Source: Tenericutes bacterium MZ-XQ
GTDB taxonomy: Bacteria; Bacillota_I; Bacilli_A; Acholeplasmatales; Acholeplasmataceae
Assembly (NCBI GenBank): GCA_002838205.1
Contig: CP017950.1
Coordinates: 1,060,858-1,124,857 of the forward strand
Reading direction: 5' to 3'
Length of the DNA: 64,000 bases
Shown here: piece after piece, positions 36,390 through 45,461 of the stretch
Numbering within the stretch: the first letter of the stretch is position 1
Layout: each line of letters opens with the position of its first letter
The notes under the pieces: generated by a model
Seen by the model: only the letters and a program-made list of their open reading frames with translations
The model's database searches: none
What the model was told of the DNA's origin: nothing
Program-made: the position numbers and the translations under genes

Positions 36390-36739
36390 TTGTCAATGTG
36401 CATAAGCCATGTTCTGTTCCCTTACGGGTGTGACCATTTATCTCTACTAAGTAGCGCATACTTGCTTTAAGTTCGCTTGTATACGTGCCCCTACCAAATT
36501 TTGGGTTGCTAGCTTGAGGGGTTTACCGCGTTTCATTCACTCATTTCTAAGTGACTCGTCTCTGTGGCACATTAAGTTCTAGGTCATAGCCTAAGCTTTA
36601 GACCATCAAACGCCGTTACATCTATTGATGTACCCTAAGTTATTGTTTCCTTAGGCACAAACACTACATTCATTTCAGAATGTGCTAGCATGGACTTTCC
36701 TAACCTATAAAATAGGCTCGGTCACCTTCCATTGACACT
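36390..36739 (-). ncRNA. rnpB: RNase P RNA, Bacillus (type B) form
   Basis: This RNA is the catalytic subunit of RNase P, which matures tRNA 5' ends. The P1 helix is TGTCAATG (36737-36730 on the minus strand) with CATTGACA (36398-36391). Conserved blocks appear in order: GAAAGTCCATGCTAGCAC, GTAGTGTTTGTGCCTA, GTGCCACAGAGACGA, GAAACGCGGTAAACCCC and ACAGAACATGGCTTA. The length (about 350) and the CCCAAAATTTGGTAGGGG block fit the type B architecture of Firmicutes. Ends are set by the P1 helix to within a few bases. Confidence 0.95.
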
Positions 36740-36742
36740 GTT

Positions 36743-36771
36743 ATTTTATCATAATGTTTTGACTTACTCAA
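36743..36771 (-). promoter_or_regulatory. Promoter of rnpB
   Basis: On the minus strand, TTGAGT (36771-36766), a 17-base spacer and TAAAAT (36748-36743), just upstream of the RNA 5' end. It overlaps the last codon and stop of pnp. Confidence 0.8.
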
Positions 36772-38900
36772 GCAGCCTTTAGTGCGTCTTTTCTAGATAA
36801 ATCGATACGACCTTTATCATCGATACCAATGCATTTAACTAGAATTTGATCACCAACTGAAACTACATCTTCAGTTTTTTCTACTCTTTCTTTAGCAAGT
36901 CTTGAGATGTGTACGAGTCCTTCAGCACCTGGCCAAAGTTCTACGAAACATCCAAACTTCTCAACACGTGTAACTTTACCTTCATAGATTTTTCCAACTT
37001 CTGCTTCACGAACTAAGTTTTGAATATATGCTGCAGCAGCTTCAATCCATTTAGATTCTGTATGCATCAAGAAGACACGTCCATCTTGTTCGATATCAAT
37101 CTTCACTTGATCATGATCTTCAATGATTTGAGTGATGATCTTACCACCTGCACCAATGACATCTCTAATCTTATCAGGATTGATTCTAATCATCTTAACT
37201 TTTGGAGCGTATGCTGATAATTCTCCTCTAGTTTCTGCGATTGTTTGTTCCATATGGTCTAAGATGAACAATCTTGATTGTCTAGCTTGTTCTAAAGCTT
37301 CTTTTAAGATTTCTTTAGTGATACCTAAAATTTTAATATCCATTTGTAAAGCTGTAATACCTTTTCTTGTACCAGCAACTTTAAAGTCCATATCACCTTC
37401 ATGGTCTTCCATACCTTGGATATCACTTAAAATCGTATAGTTTTTACCATCCATAATCAGACCCATTGCAATACCAGCAACTGGAGCTTCAATTGGTACA
37501 CCAGCAGCCATTAAAGCCATTGATCCAGCACAAATTGTTGCTTGTGATGATGAACCGTTAGATTCTAAAATCTCTGATACAACACGGATAGTATAAGGGA
37601 ATTTTTCTTCATCAGGTAATACTTGTAATAATGCTCTTTCACCTAAAGCACCATGGCCAACTTCACGTCTTCCAACAAAACCATAACGTCCTGTTTCACC
37701 AACACTAAATGGTGGGAAGTTGTAATGTAGCATAAAACGTTTTGAATCTTCCAAACCTAGACCATCGATGATTTGGTTTTCACCAAGTGCACCTAAAGTT
37801 ACAACACCTAAAGCTTGTGTTTGCCCTCTTGTAAATAATGCAGAACCATGTGTACGTTTTAGAACATCTACTCTTGAAAATAATGGTCTGATTTCATCAA
37901 CTTTACGTCCATCAGGTCTTACCTTATCTTCAGTAATTAATCTTCTTAACTCTTTAGTTACAATGTTATCAACAACTGTCTTAACTTGTTGAATATAGTT
38001 TTTGTGTGCTTTTTCATCAAATACTTTAACGCCGTCTATTTCATTAAAAAATGATTTTTCACTGAATTTTTCAACAGTTTCTTCCTTGATTTTGTCAATT
38101 GCATGATATCTTTCTAACTTGTCAAAAATTGATACTGCTTTAATCAGTCTATCATATGCAAAATCGTGTACATCTTTTTCAACTTGTTGATCAATTTCGA
38201 AAATTTCAAAATCCATTTTTTCTGGTTTTAATTCAGCAATAATTTTTTCTTGGAAAGCAACTAAAGCTTTAATTGCATTATGTCCAAATAAAATGGCTTC
38301 TAACATTGTATCTTCATCAACTTGTTTAGCTCCAGCTTCAACCATGTTAATGGCATCTTTTGTTCCAGCTACGATAAGTTCAATTTGGCTCTTTTCAAGT
38401 TGTTCTGGTGTTGGATTAATGATGAATTCTCCATCAATCATACCTACAGTTACACCTGCAACTGGACCATTAAATGGAATATTAGATATACCAAGTACAA
38501 GTGATGAACCGAATAGTGAAGCCATTTCAGTTGTAGCTTCTGGGTCACTACTTAATACTGTGTTAATGATTTGAACTTCATTTTTAAATCCTTCAGGAAA
38601 CATTGGTCTAAGTGGTCTATCAATGAGTCTTGATGTTAATGTTTCATGTTCAGAAGGTCTACCTTCTCTTCTTAAAAATCCTCCAGGAATTTTTCCACCA
38701 GCGTATAGTTTTTCTTGATAAATAACCATAAGTGGGAAGAAATCCATCGGTGATGGTTCTGTCTTTGCAGTCACAACACTTAATACTGTAGAGTCTCCAT
38801 AATGGATGAATGCTGCGCCGTTGGCTTGTTTAGCAACTTCTCCAATTTCAACTTTAAGCACTCTACCGCCTAAGGTTGTTTCAAATTCTTTTTTGTTCAT
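36768..38900 (-). CDS. pnp: Polynucleotide phosphorylase
   Basis: This 710-residue enzyme degrades mRNA 3' to 5' using phosphate. It has two RNase PH-like domains (the second with [48 protein letters not shown]), a KH domain ([16 protein letters not shown]) and a C-terminal S1 domain ([34 protein letters not shown]). The usual neighbour rpsO lies 11.5 kb away, beyond the composite element. A likely own promoter (TTATGA, 18-base spacer, TATGAT) lies 60-90 bases upstream, so pnp can still be expressed. Ribosome binding site: AAGGAGAT. Confidence 0.96.
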   Translation of the reverse strand: MNKKEFETTLGGRVLKVEIGEVAKQANGAAFIHYGDSTVLSVVTAKTEPSPMDFFPLMVIYQEKLYAGGKIPGGFLRREGRPSEHETLTSRLIDRPLRPMFPEGFKNEVQIINTVLSSDPEATTEMASLFGSSLVLGISNIPFNGPVAGVTVGMIDGEFIINPTPEQLEKSQIELIVAGTKDAINMVEAGAKQVDEDTMLEAILFGHNAIKALVAFQEKIIAELKPEKMDFEIFEIDQQVEKDVHDFAYDRLIKAVSIFDKLERYHAIDKIKEETVEKFSEKSFFNEIDGVKVFDEKAHKNYIQQVKTVVDNIVTKELRRLITEDKVRPDGRKVDEIRPLFSRVDVLKRTHGSALFTRGQTQALGVVTLGALGENQIIDGLGLEDSKRFMLHYNFPPFSVGETGRYGFVGRREVGHGALGERALLQVLPDEEKFPYTIRVVSEILESNGSSSQATICAGSMALMAAGVPIEAPVAGIAMGLIMDGKNYTILSDIQGMEDHEGDMDFKVAGTRKGITALQMDIKILGITKEILKEALEQARQSRLFILDHMEQTIAETRGELSAYAPKVKMIRINPDKIRDVIGAGGKIITQIIEDHDQVKIDIEQDGRVFLMHTESKWIEAAAAYIQNLVREAEVGKIYEGKVTRVEKFGCFVELWPGAEGLVHISRLAKERVEKTEDVVSVGDQILVKCIGIDDKGRIDLSRKDALKAA

Positions 38901-39069
38901 AATATAAAATCTCCTTCATTTTATATGTTTTCTCATATACTTTTTTTATATTTAACCTTATATATCATACCATAAAATCATGATATTTCATAATAATCTA
39001 GATAAAATCCAAAAAAAAACTGAGCTTTGGTGATGATTGTTGTTCATATCTCAGATAATTTGATAACAA

Positions 39070-39124
39070 TCACCATAAATCGGATTTTAAATACTAAATA
39101 TTTATTTGAAAAATAGTGTTATAA
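39070..39124. repeat. 55-bp target duplication, left copy (element A)
   Basis: This sequence is repeated exactly at 41123-41177 on the other side of the IS1634-like element. IS1634 of Mycoplasma is known for unusually long and variable target duplications. The duplicated piece holds most of the IS1595-like transposase promoter region. Confidence 0.9.
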
Positions 39125-39150
39125 CCCGAGTTTTATAGTTTGAAAAGAGT

Positions 39151-39195
39151 AAAAGAGACAATCTCCGCTTGATTAGTGGAAGTTAGTCTCTTTTT
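39151..39195 (-). terminator. Terminator of the IS1634-like transposase gene, copy A
   Basis: On the minus strand AAAAGAGAC pairs with GTCTCTTTT at the outer part of a long, imperfect hairpin just after the stop. The same structure is in copy B at 50152-50196. Confidence 0.55.
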
Positions 39196-39199
39196 TGAT

Positions 39200-40915
39200 T
39201 TAAGTGTTTTGTAGTAAAGTAGTAAATTCTCTTTTAATAGTTTCGGATTTGTAGAACTGCTTAGAGAAATCTACTCCATATTTATATGATAATTCTAGGA
39301 TTTCATGATTCACTTTATTCAAATGTAATATTCCATTTGACATTTGAAGTATTTGTGCGCTATTTAAAGCGTCTTTAAGTTTATTTACTGAATACTTGTT
39401 TCCAGTTTCTAGCTGTAATAAACGATAAAGTGTTAATGAGATGAAACAAGTTAAGAAATGGCCTTTTATGTGCTCGTCTGTCCATACATAAACTGGTCTT
39501 CCTTCCAAGTCGCTTTTAGTGACTCTAAATGAATCTTCAATTACGGATAAATTTCTATACTTATCAATGATATCGAATGGTGTTAACTCTAAATCGTTTG
39601 TTACGATTGCGTAATATCCATCCAATGCGATATCTCTTTTGTACTTTTCTTCATTAAATTCATAATGATTCTTAGCTTTTACTATTTCTCCAGTATCTTT
39701 ATCATATACTGTCTTTTTAAAGTATTTCTTTACACCGAATGAGTTTGATGCGTTAAGTAATGATGGGTCATCAATAAACTTTTCTATCTTTTCATCTAGA
39801 ATGCCACGTTTAGCGTGTTGGTATCTTTCTTCCTTTAAACTCCAAAAACACAATAGATGTTCTGTTAATTCATGTTTGATCTTTTTATTATCTTTATCTA
39901 CTTCACCAGTGTCTACAGTACGGATTCTTTTGACTGTTTTATATTTGAACGTACCAGCTTGGTTTTCTATATATCCTTCAGGATCTAATATGATATCTGC
40001 CATTTTGCTTCCACGCATTCGTATCTTTTGGGAAATAATATACTTATCTTTCTTTTGATCAATATAACTAAGGTTTTTTCCACTGTTGTTACCTTTGTCT
40101 CCGACAATGGTAATTTTACCTAAGTTGTATTGTTTTTTTATTTTCGTTAAGATTGGTTGCATTGTACTTAAATCATTTGTACATCCTGGAAACAACTCAT
40201 AGGTTATTGGGATTCCATCTCTATCTATAAATAACCCCATTTGTACTATTCCTGTTTTTTTATTTTCTTTGGATACTCCTTTTTGTCTTAAACCTATCAT
40301 CTCTTCACTTTCAAAGTAATAGTTAGTCACATCATAGAATACTAATGTACAATCACGTCCGTATTCCTTACTGATTCCTTGATGCATGCAATATGTTAAA
40401 TCATCTTTAATTAATGCTAAATAATCAAGTGATTTATAGATGTCTTCCATCTTGAAATCACTTAAATCAAAGAAGTAATTCCCTTTATTCTCATATGTTT
40501 TCTTCTTACTTCCTGGATTAAGACATCTAGAAAACACAAGTAACTTCAATATGTCATCTAAGTCGTATTTTACTCTTGTAGTTTCTTGGTATGCCTTCAT
40601 AAACTTCGATATCCCTATCTTGTTGTAAATTCTCTCTAAGAATACATATCCGTAGTTCAGCAACGAGTTTGATTGTTCTTTGGAGAAATCAATTGTCATT
40701 TCTTGAAAAAGTTGTTCTTCTTTCTCTAAACTCAGTTTCTTCGCTTCTAATCTTAGTTCTTCTAAAATGTTTGGGTTGTCTTTTTCTAACTCTTCTAAAA
40801 TACCGTAACTCTTTATTGTTCGGTGCTTTGGTTTACCGTTTTGATCACGGTAACTCTCAACCAAATATAGAGAATGTGTATTATTTGTTTTTATCTTTAC
40901 CTTTTTTATAAACAT
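39200..40915 (-). CDS. IS1634-family transposase, copy A
   Basis: This DDE transposase of about 571 residues has acidic residues in FYDVTNYYFES and TIVGDKGNNSG, and a Glu in VIEDSFRVTKSDLEGRPVYVW with the family Y-x-W-x-x-x-H pattern. It starts at the ATG at 40915, with AGGAG 10 bases upstream. The frame is open to a TTG at 40924. The protein is identical to copy B, which points to a recent duplication. Confidence 0.92.
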   Translation of the reverse strand: MFIKKVKIKTNNTHSLYLVESYRDQNGKPKHRTIKSYGILEELEKDNPNILEELRLEAKKLSLEKEEQLFQEMTIDFSKEQSNSLLNYGYVFLERIYNKIGISKFMKAYQETTRVKYDLDDILKLLVFSRCLNPGSKKKTYENKGNYFFDLSDFKMEDIYKSLDYLALIKDDLTYCMHQGISKEYGRDCTLVFYDVTNYYFESEEMIGLRQKGVSKENKKTGIVQMGLFIDRDGIPITYELFPGCTNDLSTMQPILTKIKKQYNLGKITIVGDKGNNSGKNLSYIDQKKDKYIISQKIRMRGSKMADIILDPEGYIENQAGTFKYKTVKRIRTVDTGEVDKDNKKIKHELTEHLLCFWSLKEERYQHAKRGILDEKIEKFIDDPSLLNASNSFGVKKYFKKTVYDKDTGEIVKAKNHYEFNEEKYKRDIALDGYYAIVTNDLELTPFDIIDKYRNLSVIEDSFRVTKSDLEGRPVYVWTDEHIKGHFLTCFISLTLYRLLQLETGNKYSVNKLKDALNSAQILQMSNGILHLNKVNHEILELSYKYGVDFSKQFYKSETIKREFTTLLQNT

Positions 40916-41122
40916 AAGAATCAACTCCTATATTCATCATATCATAAATTACTACGATTTACTACAATTATTTTGACTATTTGCTTTTTTATAGTTTGTT
41001 TTATACTTAAAAGCACCTAAATCACTATTTATAGCCATTTAGGTGCTGTTGTATTTGTAGTAAACTTGTTGTATTAATGTTGTTTAGTGCTAGGTTTGTG
41101 AAACTAAACTATAAAACTCGGG

Positions 41123-41177
41123 TCACCATAAATCGGATTTTAAATACTAAATATTTATTTGAAAAATAGTGTTATAA
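41123..41177. repeat. 55-bp target duplication, right copy (element A)
   Basis: This is identical to 39070-39124. It ends with the TTATAA of an extended -10 box (TGTTATAAT, completed by the next base) and thus restores the promoter region of the interrupted IS1595-like element. Confidence 0.9.
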
Positions 41178-41183
41178 TATATA

Positions 41184-41290
41184 CGCCAAACAATTACAAT
41201 AAAAGGAACTATAAAAGCGAGTATTTTATCCTTGAATTGTTTGGCGACGTTCCTTGGGATGAAATACTCGCTTTTGAAGTCTAAGGAACG
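41184..41290 (+). promoter_or_regulatory. Interleaved inverted repeats in the IS1595-like transposase leader, copy A
   Basis: Arm a, CGCCAAACAATT (41184-41195), pairs with AATTGTTTGGCG (41235-41246). Arm b, AAAAGCGAGTATTT (41213-41226), pairs with AAATACTCGCTTTT (41262-41275) and can extend to about 20 bp. The order a-b-a'-b' is interlocked, so both can form only as a pseudoknot. CGTTCCTT (41248-41255) in the b loop is complementary to AAGGAACG (41283-41290), which holds the ribosome binding site AAGGA. The leader may control transposase translation. Confidence 0.75.
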
Positions 41291-41295
41291 TGCAT

Positions 41296-42204
41296 ATGTC
41301 AAAATTGAATAAAGTTTGTCCACTTTGTGGAACAATAGATTCTTCTATTAAACATGGTAAAGATACTAAATGTAGACAAAGGTTTTTATGTAAATCATGT
41401 AATAAATCTTATATCAAAGATTCAAGTAGTCTAAAACATTTAAAATCAAGTGATTATATTTTTAAAAAGTTTTTAGGATTAATGATCGATGATACTACTA
41501 TTGAAGTAATAGCAAGAAACCTCAATATAAATACTAAAACTGTTAACTATTGGAAATTTATAGTATTTAAATCACTAGAGAACCACCAAAATGATATTAA
41601 ACTTAATGGTACTATATTAATAGATGAAACCTTTATTCCAATACGAAATAAAAAATATAAGATATTAAAAAACCTTAACAAAGAGATCCGAGGTATATCC
41701 TATAATCAATTATGTATAATAACAATGATTAATCTATTTGGTAAATCAGTAGCTAAGGTAGTGTCAAGGGCTATGGCTATGCCAGAGCACTACATAAATT
41801 TATTTACCCACAACATAGGGTATGTAGATAAATTTATATATGATGGTAATAAAAGAGGTTTTCAATTTATGAAAGGGTTCAATGTTGAATACATCGATGG
41901 AAAAAGAGATATAACAAATGAGCATTCAACGGATTTAGTTGATCAGTATCACTCAATATTGAAAAGACATATATTTAAACATAATGGTTTTAACATAAAA
42001 AATACGCAACATTATTTAAACTTCTTTGTATATAGACAAAATTACTTGGCATCTCATAATGTTAAAGATATGAGAAGCAAAAACAAAGTTAAAAATAAAA
42101 TGATAGATGATTTGTTCAAAATCATTAAAAACACAAATAAGAAAATCACTTATCTAGATTACATGAAAGACCTGGGAATTGAAGATATATTATTAGCAAT
42201 TTAG
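41296..42204 (+). CDS. IS1595-like transposase, copy A
   Basis: This transposase of about 302 residues has an N-terminal zinc ribbon (CPLCG, then C-x8-C-x2-C in CRQRFLCKSC), a helix-turn-helix (TTIEVIARNLNINTKTVNYWK), and a DDE-type core with Asp and Glu in LIDETFIP, Asp in KFIYDGNKRG, and NEHSTDLVDQYHSILKRHI. The family name is chosen from the zinc ribbon, the DET motif and the 8-bp target duplication. It could be IS1- or ISXO2-related. AAGGA at 41283 with 8-base spacing supports the ATG at 41296. A GTG at 41290 would add two residues. Confidence 0.82.
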   Translation: MSKLNKVCPLCGTIDSSIKHGKDTKCRQRFLCKSCNKSYIKDSSSLKHLKSSDYIFKKFLGLMIDDTTIEVIARNLNINTKTVNYWKFIVFKSLENHQNDIKLNGTILIDETFIPIRNKKYKILKNLNKEIRGISYNQLCIITMINLFGKSVAKVVSRAMAMPEHYINLFTHNIGYVDKFIYDGNKRGFQFMKGFNVEYIDGKRDITNEHSTDLVDQYHSILKRHIFKHNGFNIKNTQHYLNFFVYRQNYLASHNVKDMRSKNKVKNKMIDDLFKIIKNTNKKITYLDYMKDLGIEDILLAI

Positions 42205-42234
42205 AATAAACAACAATCATCACCAAAGCTCAGT

Positions 42235-42276
42235 AAAAAAAATTATCGACTAAATGATTAATTAGTCGATAATTTT
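42235..42276 (-). terminator. Terminator of adhE, with IS insertion in its T-tract
   Basis: AAAATTATCGACTAA and TTAGTCGATAATTTT form a 15-bp stem (42262-42276 and 42239-42253). The T-tract on the minus strand (42242-42235) is exactly the 8-base flank of element A. Confidence 0.85.
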
Positions 42277-42290
42277 AGTATTTTAATTTA

Positions 42291-44879
42291 TTATTTAAAT
42301 ATTTTACCGTAATATGCGTTTTCTAATATAACCTTCATATCTGCAACTAAAGGTAGTTTAGGATTTGCTGTTGAACATTGGTCTTCATATGCCATATATG
42401 CCATCGTTTCGCTATTTAGTAAGTAATCTTTTTCATCTGTACCTTGTTCCTTAAAGGACATTTGAATACCGATAGATTTACCTAGTTCATAACAAGCTTT
42501 AGCAAACATTACAACCCCTTCTTCTTTAGTTTTAGGGTTTAAACCAATAGCACGTGCTAATTCCATATACTTTTGATCTGCTACATAATACTTATATTTT
42601 GGCCAAGTAGATAGTTTTGCAGGTACCACACCGTTATATAAAATAACGTGTGGTAATAAGATTGCATTGATACGTCCATGAGGGATATGATATCTACCGC
42701 CAACCTTATGTGCCATAGAGTGTGAAATACCTAAGAATGCATTACCAAATGCCATACCTGCCATTGTAGATGCATTATGCATTTTTTCTCTTGCTTCAAA
42801 GTCATTACCATTGTCAAATGCACGCTTTAAATACTCAAAAACCATTTTTACTGATTGAATTGCAAGTGCATCTGTATAGTCATTAGCTAGTATAGAAACA
42901 TAAGCTTCAACTGCATGCGTTAATACGTCCATACCTGTGTCTGCTGTAACACCTTTAGGTTGTGTAAGTGTTAGTGCAGGATCAACAATTGCAACCGTAG
43001 GTGTTAAGGAGTAATCAGCCAGTGGATACTTCTTACTTTCTTTATTATCTGTGATTACAGCAAACGGTGTCACCTCACTACCTGTACCAGAGGTTGTTGG
43101 AATACATACGAGTTTAGATTTTCTCCCTGAATCTGGATATCTAAATGCACGTTTACGAATATCCATAAATTTTTGTTTTAAGTCGTTAAAGTCTACTTCA
43201 GGATTTTCATAGAATACCCACATAGCTTTAGCAGCATCCATCGGAGAACCACCACCAATTGCTACAATTGTATCTGGTTGGAAGGACTTCATTAATTCAT
43301 AACCTTTGATAACTGTTTCAATAGATGGGTCTGCTTCTACATCCGTAAATAGTTGGTAAACCACATGATTTCGTCTTAAACTTAATTGATCTGTTACTTT
43401 TTTAACATAACCTAAATCAACCATCACACGGTCCGTTACAATAACAACCTTACTCACATCACGCATTTGTCTTAAATACTCAATAGAGTCTCTTTCAAAA
43501 TAGATTTTAGATGGTACTTTAAACCATTGCATATTATTTTTCCTTTCACCAATGCGTTTAATGTTTAGTAAATGGATTGCACTCACATTATCTGATACAG
43601 AATTTTTACCATATGAACCACAACCTAAAGTTAGGGATGGTATAAAGCGGTTATATACATTACCTATACCACCAAATGTTGCAGGTGAGTTCACAATAAT
43701 ACGAATTGCTTTTAACGCTAATCCAAATGCCTTTTTAATTGAATCTACATTAGTATGTACGACTGCAGAGTGTCCTAAACCATCTAGTTCAACCATTGCT
43801 TTAGATAAATTAATACCTTCATTTGAATCTTTTACCTTAAGTAGTGCTAAGACAGGTGATAGTTTTTCTCTAGTTAATGGCTCTTCTTTACCAACACTCT
43901 TACATTCAACTAATAAAATATTTGTATTTGCCGGTACACTAAATCCTGCGCGTTCTGCAATGTGACTTGCAGATTTACCTACTACATATGGATTTAATTT
44001 CACACCGTCAGGAAACATGAATTTTTCTAACATTTGTTTTTGTTCTTGATTACATAAAAAAGTATGTAGTTTTTTAAATTCAGCAACTGCATCATTATAA
44101 ATTTCTTTATCCATAATGACTGCTTGTTCAGATGCACAAACCATACCATTATCAAAAGCTTTAGACATAACAATATCATTAATTGCTTGTTTTAAGTCGG
44201 CTGTTTTTTCAATATATGCAGGCACATTTCCAGCCCCAACACCAAGAGCTGGTTTACCACATGAATAAGCTACCTTAACCATTGCATTACCACCAGTTGC
44301 TAAAATAGTTGCAACCCCATCATGGTTCATTAATTGATTCGTGTTTTCTAAGCTAGGATTTTCTACCCAACCAATACAATGCTTTGGTGCACCTGCTTTA
44401 ATTGCCGCATCTCTTATAATACGTGCAGCCTCTAAACTACAGTTTTGTGCATTCGGATGGAATGCAAAAACAATAGGGTTTCTAGTTTTAAGTGCGATTA
44501 ATGCCTTAAAAATAGTGGTTGAGGTTGGGTTTGTTACAGGTGTAACCGCACATATAACCCCTACAGGATCAGCAATTTCTGTAATCCCTGTTACTTTATT
44601 CTCAGAGATGATACCGACTGTTTTTAAATGCCTCATATGATTAATTACATACTCAACTGCAAACAAGTTCTTTGTTGCTTTATCTTCAAAAACACCTCGT
44701 CCGGTTTCTTCTACTGCCATCTTTGCTAGTATACCGTGTGCATCAATTGCAGCCACAGATACTTTAGCAACGATCTCATCAATTTTCTCTTGTGTAAAGT
44801 CTAAATAATCTACTAATGCTTGGTTTGCATGCGCGACTAAAAGATTCACCTCGTTAGAGATTAGCTTGTCTTTTTCCAT
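42291..44879 (-). CDS. adhE: Bifunctional aldehyde/alcohol dehydrogenase
   Basis: This 862-residue fusion protein converts acetyl-CoA to acetaldehyde and then to ethanol, using two NADH, and forms spirosomes in other bacteria. The N-terminal half is a CoA-acylating aldehyde dehydrogenase with Cys248 in DNGMVCASEQAVI. The C-terminal half is an iron alcohol dehydrogenase with GGGSPMDAAKAMWV and GMAFGNAFLGISHSMAHKVGG with metal ligands. Length and domain order are standard. A cre-like site lies 85 bases upstream of the start. Ribosome binding site: AAGGAGA. It lies inside the putative composite transposon. Confidence 0.96.
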   Translation of the reverse strand: MEKDKLISNEVNLLVAHANQALVDYLDFTQEKIDEIVAKVSVAAIDAHGILAKMAVEETGRGVFEDKATKNLFAVEYVINHMRHLKTVGIISENKVTGITEIADPVGVICAVTPVTNPTSTTIFKALIALKTRNPIVFAFHPNAQNCSLEAARIIRDAAIKAGAPKHCIGWVENPSLENTNQLMNHDGVATILATGGNAMVKVAYSCGKPALGVGAGNVPAYIEKTADLKQAINDIVMSKAFDNGMVCASEQAVIMDKEIYNDAVAEFKKLHTFLCNQEQKQMLEKFMFPDGVKLNPYVVGKSASHIAERAGFSVPANTNILLVECKSVGKEEPLTREKLSPVLALLKVKDSNEGINLSKAMVELDGLGHSAVVHTNVDSIKKAFGLALKAIRIIVNSPATFGGIGNVYNRFIPSLTLGCGSYGKNSVSDNVSAIHLLNIKRIGERKNNMQWFKVPSKIYFERDSIEYLRQMRDVSKVVIVTDRVMVDLGYVKKVTDQLSLRRNHVVYQLFTDVEADPSIETVIKGYELMKSFQPDTIVAIGGGSPMDAAKAMWVFYENPEVDFNDLKQKFMDIRKRAFRYPDSGRKSKLVCIPTTSGTGSEVTPFAVITDNKESKKYPLADYSLTPTVAIVDPALTLTQPKGVTADTGMDVLTHAVEAYVSILANDYTDALAIQSVKMVFEYLKRAFDNGNDFEAREKMHNASTMAGMAFGNAFLGISHSMAHKVGGRYHIPHGRINAILLPHVILYNGVVPAKLSTWPKYKYYVADQKYMELARAIGLNPKTKEEGVVMFAKACYELGKSIGIQMSFKEQGTDEKDYLLNSETMAYMAYEDQCSTANPKLPLVADMKVILENAYYGKIFK

Positions 44880-44922
44880 ATTAAATTTCTCCTTATATTA
44901 CTTGAATTGTTTGTTCACCTTC

Positions 44923-44950
44923 ATTTTACATTATTTTTTTTTAAATTCAA
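44923..44950 (-). promoter_or_regulatory. Putative promoter of adhE
   Basis: On the minus strand, TTGAAT (44950-44945), a 16-base spacer and TAAAAT (44928-44923). It is 44 bases from the start. The cre-like site lies just upstream of the -35 box. Confidence 0.5.
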
Positions 44951-44963
44951 AATGAAACTATAA

Positions 44964-44977
44964 TGAACACGTTTTCA
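44964..44977. promoter_or_regulatory. cre-like site upstream of adhE
   Basis: TGAACACGTTTTCA matches 13 of 14 positions of TGWAANCGNTNWCA, on both strands. With the site at 6169 it suggests that fermentation genes here answer to catabolite control. Confidence 0.55.
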
Positions 44978-44991
44978 TAATTTTACACAAC

Positions 44992-45022
44992 AAAAAACCG
45001 GTGAATTTTCACCATTCACCGG
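44992..45022 (-). terminator. Terminator of the peptidase-GGDEF unit
   Basis: CCGGTGAAT (44998-45006) and ATTCACCGG (45014-45022) form a perfect 9-bp stem. On the minus strand six T follow. Confidence 0.9.
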
Positions 45023-45032
45023 CTATCTTTAC

Positions 45033-45461
45033 CTATTTCTTATCACTTTTTTTTACAACTTTTTTAAGAAACTCTCTGCATATCCTTAACGGTCTTGTAA
45101 ATAACATAAACCTTAAGTATATCTGATAGAATAAACCTTTTAATTGTTTCGTTTTACCATGTTTATAATACTCAAGTAGCTTACCTTTAATTTGTGCTGG
45201 ATAAACTTTTTCTAAATAAGCTTGATTATCTCCACATACAAGAAAGTAGTCTGCTTTCACCTTTAAAATCCGATGCAATATCATATCCTTATTTTGACGC
45301 ATAAAGAGTACACAGTCATGTTTTTTATAATCATTTGATTTTTCAATATAGACCGTTGTATTTTTTTGATTTAAAAGTGGCCACATTGAAACACCTCGTA
45401 CCTTTGATACAACAAACCCTTTAACTTCTAGTTGATTTATAACTGTGTTATCAAAGTTCAC
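45033..45461 (-). CDS. S24/S26-type serine peptidase-like protein
   Basis: This 142-residue protein has the signal-peptidase motif VRGVSMWPLL with Ser25, then DCVLFMRQ, His63 in ILHRI and CGDNQ with Asp78. A Ser with a HRI histidine resembles archaeal or SipW-type S26 peptidases. There is no N-terminal membrane segment, and the C-terminal 40 residues are basic. It may cleave a specific small substrate, or it may no longer be a peptidase. It overlaps the upstream GGDEF gene by four bases. Confidence 0.65.
   Translation of the reverse strand: MNFDNTVINQLEVKGFVVSKVRGVSMWPLLNQKNTTVYIEKSNDYKKHDCVLFMRQNKDMILHRILKVKADYFLVCGDNQAYLEKVYPAQIKGKLLEYYKHGKTKQLKGLFYQIYLRFMLFTRPLRICREFLKKVVKKSDKK

Larger units (their letters stand above)
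39125..41122 (-). mobile_element. IS1634-like insertion sequence (1998 bp), copy A
   Basis: The terminal inverted repeat is CCCGAGTTTTATAGTTT at both ends (39125-39141 and 41106-41122). The element carries one transposase gene on the minus strand and is flanked by 55-bp direct repeats. A hairpin at 41012-41047 (AGCACCTAAAT with its complement) lies upstream of the transposase gene and may block read-in transcription. Confidence 0.92.
39020..42233. mobile_element. Nested element copy A: IS1595-like element interrupted by IS1634-like element
   Basis: The 25-base terminal repeats are 39020-39044 and 42209-42233. If the IS1634-like element (1998 bp) and one 55-bp duplicate are removed, a 1161-bp IS1595-like element remains. 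Eight A flank both sides (39011-39018 and 42235-42242) if one more base is counted in the repeat, in line with the 8-bp duplication known for IS1595. The right flank is the T-tract of the adhE terminator. Confidence 0.85.

Noticed and set aside
39070-39124. The 55-bp repeat considered as a tandem promoter duplication or a dif/att site
   Set aside because: It exactly brackets an element with clear terminal repeats and fits the known long duplications of IS1634.
41147-41335. A 62-codon open frame over the IS1595-like leader (and its mirror at 48012-48200)
   Set aside because: It is antisense to the transposase start and its reading frame follows the inverted repeats; it is a by-product of the leader structure.
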